DNA of 57,434 nucleotides, from contig RHGE01000039.1 in the NCBI GenBank assembly GCA_004296775.1, positions 1 to 57,434 of the forward strand. Reading direction: 5' to 3'. The position numbers and the translations under genes were made by a program. Below, in pieces: positions 37,816-43,751 of the stretch; position 1 is the first letter of the stretch, and each line of letters starts with the position of its first letter. Under the pieces are notes generated by a model. The model did no database searches and was not told the DNA's origin. It was given only the letters and a program-made list of their open reading frames with translations. The stretch comes from Marinilabiliaceae bacterium JC017. GTDB lineage: Bacteria > Bacteroidota > Bacteroidia > Bacteroidales > Marinilabiliaceae.

Positions 37816-37875
37816 TTTTAATAAAACCCTAAAATTAGAATGAATTGCTTTTATCTCGTTTGGGTTTTATTAAAA
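37816..37875 (+). terminator. Hairpin after the AidA-like gene
   Basis: A perfect 14-bp inverted repeat, TTTTAATAAAACCC / GGGTTTTATTAAAA, separated by 32 nt, starts 12 bp after the stop. Its AT content and long loop make it a weak intrinsic terminator; it may also be a protein-binding or recombination site. Confidence 0.45.
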
Positions 37876-37957
37876 TCAGATAGCACGACACCTTTATTAT
37901 CTAATTATTAACAGAAGTAATATTTATCATGAGTATTTATTAAAGAAATAATACAAG

Positions 37958-37991
37958 AAAGGAGGTAGGTATGATTAGAGCTGGTCCATAG
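37958..37991 (+). CDS. Tiny ORF MIRAGP with strong Shine-Dalgarno
   Basis: AAAGGAGG (37958-37965), 5 nt, then ATG ATT and a 6-codon ORF ending at TAG (37971-37991). It has the same layout and the same MIR start as the element at 37001-37037, and like it precedes a payload-island gene (ATG at 38140, 149 bp on). Confidence 0.4.
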
Positions 37992-38029
37992 TCGAAAGTT
38001 AATTTTGGATTAAAAATAAATAAAGTTCA

Positions 38030-38076
38030 ATGTCGGTACAGCGACATTATTATAAACGTGAGTTCGAACTCACGTT
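38030..38076. promoter_or_regulatory. Small hairpin plus perfect 22-bp palindrome
   Basis: ATGTCG/CGACAT (38030-38047, 6-nt loop) is followed by AACGTGAGTTCGAACTCACGTT (38055-38076), which is its own reverse complement. It lies 64 bp upstream of the gene at 38140. A gapless 22-bp palindrome suggests a dimeric regulator site, or half of a transcript hairpin. Confidence 0.5.
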
Positions 38077-38139
38077 ATTATAAGTAATGAAGAAAGTCGA
38101 TAATTTCAAATAATTAAAAACTGATAAAGGAGAAAAATT

Positions 38140-38586
38140 ATGAATAATGAAATAATTAATGTAAGCAATAGTGTTATAGATACAAAAACCGAACATCATA
38201 AATTCTTTGTTCCACCATGGTATAGTGAAGTAGTTGATACAAGATTAACTTTAGTTACTATGGGAAGCGGGAAAGTTGGTATTTTGTATGATTCAAAGTT
38301 TAGTGGGGTGAAGAGTGGACACGTTCACGGTGGCCCTATAGAGGTCAAGGGTAATACCGTTATAAAACCCGATCCAAGAGTAACTATAACAATATCAAAC
38401 TTTCGTAAAACTGATACTTATGCGTCGATGCACATTAAGATAGATGTGAGTGCAGTGATTAGCGTGACAATATTTGATCAAACTCTAGGTGGTGAAATTA
38501 CAACAAATAGTGGATGGAAAGGGACACTTGATGCAGTCGAATCAAATATTGAATCTAAAAAGAAACTAAGTAAGGCTGTTGTTTAA
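38140..38586 (+). CDS. Unrecognised payload-island protein, 148 residues
   Basis: A 148-residue protein with no signal peptide, predicted mostly beta (FVPPWYSEVVDTRLTLVTMGSGKVGILYDS, PRVTITISNFRKTDTYASMHIKIDVSAVISVTIF). It is preceded by AAAGGAG 8 nt before the ATG, a usable ribosome-binding site. A lectin- or jelly-roll-like fold is possible. It has no shared FVDNR leader. Family unknown. Confidence 0.6.
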   Translation: MNNEIINVSNSVIDTKTEHHKFFVPPWYSEVVDTRLTLVTMGSGKVGILYDSKFSGVKSGHVHGGPIEVKGNTVIKPDPRVTITISNFRKTDTYASMHIKIDVSAVISVTIFDQTLGGEITTNSGWKGTLDAVESNIESKKKLSKAVV

Positions 38587-38607
38587 GCTTGAGAGAATCC
38601 TGTTTTT

Positions 38608-38632
38608 GTGCACGCCTGGCATGGGCGTGCAC
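38608..38632 (+). terminator. GC-rich hairpin after the 38140 gene
   Basis: GTGCACGCC and GGCGTGCAC pair perfectly around a 7-nt loop, 21 bp after the stop. There is no T run downstream, but a strong stem in this position makes a transcript end likely. Confidence 0.55.
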
Positions 38633-38858
38633 TTATGTGTACAAGCCGGTTGTAAATGCGAAAAGACCAGAGGCTAAGGGTGTTATCTTAGAAATTAAAC
38701 TTATTGGAAGCCTTTAGCTGATAGTAAATGTAATATCGGGAATGAAGCGCTTTTTATGTATGCATCGACGTTCATACATAATTTAACCCTGACTATAAAA
38801 TTAAAAACAATTTAAATAATAAGAAGGATAGATTATTAACTACAATCAAATAAAATAG
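38633..38858. other. Intergenic with one further hairpin
   Basis: No ORF. It contains a 9-bp stem TTATGTATG / CATACATAA (38754-38781, 10-nt loop). The rest is AT-rich. Confidence 0.45.
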
Positions 38859-39246
38859 ATTACAGATGTAATTAAGTTTGATAATATTAAAAACCCCACT
38901 CAATTAAAAGAATTATATCCAGTTGGAAAAGAAAAGGAATCTTTCGATTTTGTGGATGTAAACTGGATATTAATATACGATGAGGAAAAAAGAAATCAAT
39001 GTGACATTTAATGTAATAGTTAAATTGATAGGAGATTACATTTCACTGATTCATTGTGAAATTACAAAGGGCAAAGATACGATAGCCTGGAGTATGAACT
39101 TAAGAAATGATAATATTATAGTATCAAAACAGGGTGATAACTATGGATGGCTAACAACCTCTCTCACTCCGTTCGGCCGGGAAACCATTACTGCTATTAT
39201 AGGTGGGTTCATCAAAGCAACGGGTACTGAAAGTCTATCAGTTTGA
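38859..39246 (+). pseudogene. Frameshifted small gene, intact part 38980-39246
   Basis: An open frame after TAG at 38856-38858 reads ...KNPTQLKELYPVGKEKESF and ends DVNWILIYDEEKRNQCDI. The ORF called at 38980 (88 residues, MRKKEINVTFNVIVKLIGDYI...) lies in the +1 frame. Removing one A from the A6 run at about 38984-38989 joins them as ...VNWILIYDEEKKEINVTFNV..., a natural beta-strand sequence. The simplest reading is an old gene with a one-base insertion in a homopolymer and a missing start. The 88-residue part may still be expressed. Family unknown. Confidence 0.55.
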
Positions 39247-39387
39247 TAAGTCAATAAGTATAGGCTAATTATGAATGGATTAGGCTATAGTATAGTAACC
39301 TAGTTAATGCTAAAATGTTGTCCATGTTTTTATTGAATAAATATACTTGACAAACTACGACGATTCCTACTAGTTCAAATGAATAAG

Positions 39388-39479
39388 CCCATAATAAAAC
39401 CTAAAAATCATTCCTCCTATGTCTTATCAAACTTCGGCGGACAAGTAAAATGCTTTTTAGCTCAATTGTTATAGGTAAT
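39388..39479 (+). repeat. attC-like imperfect inverted repeat 1
   Basis: Outer arms CCCATAAT...GTTATAGG and inner arms CTAAAAA...TTTTTAG pair with spacers in the correct order, giving a ~90-bp bulged stem with an unpaired centre. The right arm carries the GTTATAGGTAAT core shared with 41133, 41724 and 54269. It directly precedes the broken leader-bearing ORF at 39530. The layout resembles integron attC sites, but the core departs from the GTTRRRY consensus. Confidence 0.4.
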
Positions 39480-39529
39480 CAGGAAAGCCTATAACATCGA
39501 ATAAAGCCAAATTTTAAAAGGGTAGAAAT

Positions 39530-39922
39530 ATGTATACATAAACAGAAAAACTCAAAGAGAATAAAAGGCGGGCGGTAGCTAATGAGATGGGGCAGAGGAA
39601 AAGCGGTCAAGGGCAGGGAGTGGCGTTTGTGGATAATAGGGTTGAGGTTGTGAAACAAAGAAAGTAGCAAGAAACAGTGGGTAAAAGTTATATAAATAAT
39701 AACCATTTACAGAAAAAGGGAATCGTTCAACTCGAAAGATTTGTCGATAATAAAACAAGTGGAATACATCTACATCTTGATATTGGAAAGGGAGATCATT
39801 TAATGATTGGTGGAGATCGCTATAATCTTATGGCTGGTAGCTCTTATAGTGAGGATAGGGTAAAAGAAGCTCAAAATGCTTTAAGGGATGCTCTTTTTAT
39901 TCGAGACAAAGTAGCCTGTTAA
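39530..39922 (+). pseudogene. Cargo-leader gene with two in-frame stops
   Basis: From ATG 39530 the frame reads MYT*TEKLKENKRRAVANEMGQ, then ...GVAFVDNRVEVVKQRK*QETVGKSYINN, and stays open to the stop at 39920. TAA (39539-39541) corresponds to CAA (Gln) in the paralogue at 41786, and TAG (39665-39667) to TTG (Leu), each a single-base change. The 81-codon ORF starting at 39677 is the remaining distal part in the same frame (GIVQLERFVDNKTSGIHLHLDIGKG...). A 200-bp block from 39468 closely matches 41724-41923. Most likely a decayed copy of a cargo gene. Read-through or suppression is less likely. Confidence 0.7.
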
Positions 39923-40004
39923 AAAGAACTTAGAAAAATAAGAGAATTTGCTAAATAGACCAAGCCCATAACAACTAATGAAGGAAATTATAAAGGATTG
40001 AGAT

Positions 40005-41000
40005 ATGTATGCACAAATAGAGAAACCAAAAGAGAATAAAAGTAGAGCGGTTGGTCATTCGGTGGCTCAGAAGAAAAGTGGTGTGAAGCAGGGGGGTGGG
40101 TTTGTGGATAATCGAGTTTATAGAACTGCCGGAAAACCTATTTTAACAAAAAAGAGAGGTTTTAACTACGAGGGGGAGGGCTTGCAGCTATGTAAAAAGA
40201 GTAAAAGCGGAAAAATTAAGAAGGAGGATGAATCCCTGGTTAAACTGAATGAGGAGGACAACAGTTCAATAGTAACGGATTTTTCCTATATGAGCGATGA
40301 GAGTTTCGACAATGAGTTAATAGAGTATGAGAAAAATAAGAAAAATAAACCAAAAGGCTTTATATCTGATCATCAGATTCAAGTCGTGAAAGCTCTGAGG
40401 AAACAAATAAAAGGCAATAAGAAAAAAAATGTGAATAAATGGGAACTGCGAAGAAATTTGTTGGAAAACCTTAAGGAAGCAAGTTCTAAGGAATCAACCG
40501 TGTCGATAAGCAAAGTAACATTTGGAGATGAAACGAGCGATAGCGTAGAGAAAACGTTGGCTACAACTAACAGCACTGGACCATACGTTAAATTGGCCAA
40601 ATGGACGGGTGCTAAGTATATCGTAAGACCTAAAAATTACAATGAGTTATCTAATACTTATAGTAAAAATCTACCCAAAGTACTAAACGAACAGTATGTA
40701 AACTTGGCGAGACCGAAAAAAAATCTTATCCCAATAACAGTTAAAAATAATAAGAAACACCTATTAATTCATTCGGAAGACATACAGGAAGATCAAAGGA
40801 CAGTGAATCTAAATGAGAAAAGAAAAACAAATCCTAATGTGGAAATTAAAAAGGCAAACTTATATATAAGTACTCCAAGGTGCGAAGGGTTTTGTAGCAA
40901 TTACCACACAAATGATATTGAATTGAAAGGTAGTGATGGTGTAGCTTTTTGGGATAAAATCGAAGAACCTAAACCAATTAAAAAAATAAAGAAAAATTAG
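40005..41000 (+). CDS. Putative eCIS cargo protein with shared leader; possible deaminase-like C-terminus
   Basis: A 331-residue protein. Residues 1-37 (MYAQIEKPKENKSRAVGHSV ... GGGFVDNR) match the leader of the gene at 41786 and the broken gene at 39530, and the 5' flank from 39982 also matches theirs. The middle (60-200) is charged and lysine-rich. Near the C-terminus, IHSED (His256, Glu258) and LYISTPRCEGFC (Cys293, Cys297) recall the H-x-E ... P-C-x-x-C zinc site of toxin deaminases, though here the Cys spacing is x3 and Pro is one residue further away. So deaminase-like is a hypothesis; leader-bearing cargo is the firmer claim. It is the most basic product in the island. Confidence 0.6.
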   Translation: MYAQIEKPKENKSRAVGHSVAQKKSGVKQGGGFVDNRVYRTAGKPILTKKRGFNYEGEGLQLCKKSKSGKIKKEDESLVKLNEEDNSSIVTDFSYMSDESFDNELIEYEKNKKNKPKGFISDHQIQVVKALRKQIKGNKKKNVNKWELRRNLLENLKEASSKESTVSISKVTFGDETSDSVEKTLATTNSTGPYVKLAKWTGAKYIVRPKNYNELSNTYSKNLPKVLNEQYVNLARPKKNLIPITVKNNKKHLLIHSEDIQEDQRTVNLNEKRKTNPNVEIKKANLYISTPRCEGFCSNYHTNDIELKGSDGVAFWDKIEEPKPIKKIKKN

Positions 41001-41144
41001 CTAAAGTGATGATATTTTATTGGCTGATGATATGCGAATGAGGGTGAAAGGATTACGTTAAAATCATGAACAAAAAGAGCATGTTACTACTGATACATAG
41101 ATAAAATCATTAAAACAACTTTTAGCTACATTGTTATAAGCAAT
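40998..41144 (+). repeat. attC-like imperfect inverted repeat 2
   Basis: TAGCTAAAGT starts at the stop codon of the 40005 gene and pairs with ACTTTTAGCTA at 41118-41128; GTTATAAGCAAT follows at 41133-41144. The outer left arm is not clear, so this is the weakest of the three sites in the island. The interval of 147 bp holds no gene. Confidence 0.3.
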
Positions 41145-41289
41145 TAAAAATTTACCAGTGGTTTTAAGGGGCTAACCAACCAAACTAAACTTAAAAAAGT
41201 TAAATCGACGTGGATTCGATGACCACAAAAAAAATCGAGGTGGATACTGAAAAACCTTACGAGTAAGTAAAATTTTAAAAATTGAAAAA
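41145..41289. other. Short leader region
   Basis: A non-coding stretch between the attC-like site and the next small gene; nothing else recognised. A minus-strand ORF across 41172-41453 is the shadow of the plus-strand gene. Confidence 0.4.
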
Positions 41290-41661
41290 ATGGGAAAAAT
41301 CTCAATTGTTAATGCGTTAGGAGTCAGGATGAAGTTGATCGAAGGTTCTCCATACACTTTTGACTCTACAGAAATTAATGCTGAATCATCTATTACAGCA
41401 GAGGTAAACAAAAAATCTTTCGAAAAGTTTATTCTTGAATTGGAGGCACCCAATGGAGTAAGATATCGATATAATTTAAATAAAGATCATTGGTATGGAG
41501 GTAATGGAGTCAACCACTACCCAAACTTATATAGTAAAGTAAATATTATTCTGTGTGGTGACAGAGGCTCTTATATTGAAACAAAATACAACTATGGGCC
41601 AGAAGACGATTCTACTATTTGCACATACTCTTCAGATAGTAAAGCGTTAGATAAAAAGTAA
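41290..41661 (+). CDS. Unrecognised small payload-island protein
   Basis: A 123-residue protein with no signal peptide or leader, predicted beta-rich (KISIVNALGVRMKLIEGSPYTF, KVNIILCGDRGSYIETKYNYGPEDD). It lies between two attC-like repeats (the nearest starts 11 bp after its stop), like a one-gene cassette. It could be an immunity or accessory protein to a neighbouring toxin, but nothing in the sequence shows it. Confidence 0.55.
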   Translation: MGKISIVNALGVRMKLIEGSPYTFDSTEINAESSITAEVNKKSFEKFILELEAPNGVRYRYNLNKDHWYGGNGVNHYPNLYSKVNIILCGDRGSYIETKYNYGPEDDSTICTYSSDSKALDKK

Positions 41662-41671
41662 TTCAAAAAGC

Positions 41672-41735
41672 CTATAACAAAGGTTAGTAGCCCCGAATAG
41701 GGGCTGCTGCTTTTAGTCAAACCGTTATAAGCAAT
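41672..41735 (+). repeat. attC-like imperfect inverted repeat 3
   Basis: The best of the candidate sites: CTATAAC...GTTATAAG outer arms, GGTT...AACC inner arms with a 3-nt bulge, and a central AGCCCC-gaata-GGGGCT stem (41689-41705), within 64 bp and 11 bp after a stop codon. The right half ends with GTTATAAGCAAT. The central stem followed by TTTT (41711-41714) can also act as an intrinsic terminator for the 41290 gene, which is the simpler function. Confidence 0.45.
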
Positions 41736-41785
41736 CAGGAAAGCCTATAACATCGAATAAAACCAAATTTTAAAAGGGTAGAAAT
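41736..41785 (+). repeat. Conserved 5' flank of cargo-leader genes
   Basis: The run 'caggaaagcctataacatcgaataaa' to 'agggtagaaatATG' (listed in two parts) here is nearly identical to 39480-39529, and a looser copy (AAGCCcATAAC ... GAgATATGTAT) precedes the gene at 40005. The conservation extends through the leader codons, so promoter/leader and targeting sequence were copied as one module. Confidence 0.7.
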
Positions 41786-42892
41786 ATGTACTCACAAACC
41801 GAAAGACCCAAAGAGAATAAAAGCAGGGTGGTGGCCAATGAAGTGGGGCAGAGGAAAAGCAGCGAAGGGCAGGGCGTGGCGTTTGTGGATAATAGGGTGG
41901 AGGCTGTTACGCAAAGGAGATTGAAGAAGATGATAAAACAAAAACACTCCACCTTACAGCGCAGAACTAATTATGCACAGCAAATGGCTGTTAAACAGGC
42001 TTGGGAAGCAAGTCCCCGTCTTTATATAGGAAGTACAGTGTTAAAGAAGAGGATTACTTTTCAACCAAACGAAGGAATCCGCACAGCTCATTTAGCTAAC
42101 CTGGATAATTGGAGGATCGAAAATAAAGCGTTGAAAGAGATTGTTGAAGGGCATAATAATATTTTTCAGTGGATTATGGAGCATGATTATACCAATTATC
42201 ACCGTGATGGACTGGATGGAGTCGAAGCAAGGATTCTCGCTAATAATGTCCTTTTAAATCTTCTCTTACCTATATATACCGACGGTTTTGTGAAAACAGA
42301 AAAGGCAAATCTTTTTGCAATGGAATCGAATAATCCCAATTTGTTGTATTCAGTCAGTGATGGGAGTGGTTTATTGAATAGGCATAATGAGAGAGATGCT
42401 TTTCTGGCTGGATTAAAGGCTTGGGTGCAAAAATATTTCACGGTTCGACGAAGCGTGATGATTGATAAACTGAAGCAAGGAGCAAATAATGGATATGTGA
42501 ATAATGCGACAGTTTGGCCTGCAACAACTTTAGGAGGGAAACCAGCTCATATGACCATTTATAATGGTGATATGATTGGCTTTCCAGATTTCATTTTGCC
42601 GCTTGGATCAACAATGGCAGCTCATATAGATCCTTACAAGTTTAACCTTATTCCAAATGGAGGAGGAGTGTTTGGTACTCATATGACCATTGAAACTACA
42701 CTTGGGAATAATGCAGGAAATGCCCATTTGTTTGGTAATCCAGCTAACAGAATGAGGAAAAGTGGTGCGTTAGCCGGGGTGCCCGCAGCCGTAACAGATG
42801 CTATTTGGGAAGCAGCGTTAAATAACAAAATATTACAGGTTTGGAATAATGTACAAGTTAACTTTCAATCTATAATAGATAACAGGGCATAA
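41786..42892 (+). CDS. Putative eCIS cargo protein with shared leader
   Basis: A 368-residue protein. Residues 1-50 (MYSQTERPKENKSRVVANEV ... VAFVDNRVEAVTQRRLKKMI) carry the shared leader and the DNR-x-E-A-x-x-QR-x-L tail also seen in the DUF4157 protein. The rest (about 60-368) is a soluble alpha/beta domain with HNER and GGGVFGTHMTIE motifs and several His residues (HYTNYHRDG, HMTIYNGDMIGF, HIDPYKFN) that I cannot place in a family. It is the last gene before the methyltransferase. The intact leader and large C-terminal domain make it the best candidate for active payload. Confidence 0.6.
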   Translation: MYSQTERPKENKSRVVANEVGQRKSSEGQGVAFVDNRVEAVTQRRLKKMIKQKHSTLQRRTNYAQQMAVKQAWEASPRLYIGSTVLKKRITFQPNEGIRTAHLANLDNWRIENKALKEIVEGHNNIFQWIMEHDYTNYHRDGLDGVEARILANNVLLNLLLPIYTDGFVKTEKANLFAMESNNPNLLYSVSDGSGLLNRHNERDAFLAGLKAWVQKYFTVRRSVMIDKLKQGANNGYVNNATVWPATTLGGKPAHMTIYNGDMIGFPDFILPLGSTMAAHIDPYKFNLIPNGGGVFGTHMTIETTLGNNAGNAHLFGNPANRMRKSGALAGVPAAVTDAIWEAALNNKILQVWNNVQVNFQSIIDNRA

Positions 42893-43060
42893 ATTGAACT
42901 TGAAATGATATAATGCTTCGAGAGTAAATGTTTGACCATACCATGAGCAGTGATTTTGATGCTTTAATTAGAGGAATTAAAGGATTATAAAATTATTAAC
43001 AATCTAAAGGTAATCCCATCTGGAAATCTATAATCTTTAAGTCTATTATCTATAACAACT

Positions 43061-43669
43061 ATGAATATCAAAGAAAAAGCCACCATTCTGCACTACCACC
43101 GGCACCGGGAAGAAACCTTTGAGAAGGGCTCTACCCGGGCCCTGGGCTGGAAGAACGATCACAGTCAACAGGTACGCTACGAGATGTTGGTGGACATCGG
43201 GGACCTGAATGGCTGCTCGGTACTCGATCCCGGGTGTGGTTACGGCGATTTTTTATCCTATCTGGATGAACGGTTCAACCAGGTGGATTATACCGGCCTG
43301 GACCTGGTGCCTGAATTCCTGGAAGAAGCTGCACATCAGTATGCCAAAAGGAAAAATTGTCGGTTTTACCTGGGAGACTTTTCCCGCATAGCCTTGCCCC
43401 GGGTAGATTATGTGCTGGCCTCCGGTGCTTTTGGCTACAAGACCGAGGATCTGACCTATGTGGTGCGGTGTATCGACCGTTTTTATCGCACAGCTGAGAA
43501 GGGAATTGCCTTCAATATGCTCGAAAGGGAGAAGTTTCCCGATCACCCTTTGCTCACCGGGCATAGACGGGATGAAGTAATGGCCTTTTGTAATACCATT
43601 TGTCCCCGTGTGGAATGTATCGATGGTTACCTGGAAGATGATTTTACGGTGTTTATGCATAAGTCGTAA
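43061..43669 (+). CDS. Class I SAM-dependent methyltransferase
   Basis: A 202-residue Rossmann methyltransferase: motif I in LDPGCGYGDFLSYL (about 55-68), motif II acidic residue in TGLDLVPEFL (about 79-88), and the later YLGDFSRIALP and YVLASGAFGY blocks. The substrate is unknown. The DNA is markedly GC-richer than the cargo genes just upstream and similar to the ATPase downstream, so it belongs to the older eCIS backbone. It may modify a particle or cargo component. Confidence 0.85.
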   Translation: MNIKEKATILHYHRHREETFEKGSTRALGWKNDHSQQVRYEMLVDIGDLNGCSVLDPGCGYGDFLSYLDERFNQVDYTGLDLVPEFLEEAAHQYAKRKNCRFYLGDFSRIALPRVDYVLASGAFGYKTEDLTYVVRCIDRFYRTAEKGIAFNMLEREKFPDHPLLTGHRRDEVMAFCNTICPRVECIDGYLEDDFTVFMHKS

Positions 43670-43751
43670 TGGTAAGTGTTGATGTTTAAGTTGATGTAAA
43701 CCTTCAATAATTAATAAGATAAAATTCTAGTTTTTTAAGTTTTTGTTAATC

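Noticed and set aside
38984-38990. A6G as programmed -1 frameshift site joining the two frames
   Set aside because: The needed shift is +1 and the slippery heptamer is not in the correct phase; a one-base insertion is simpler.
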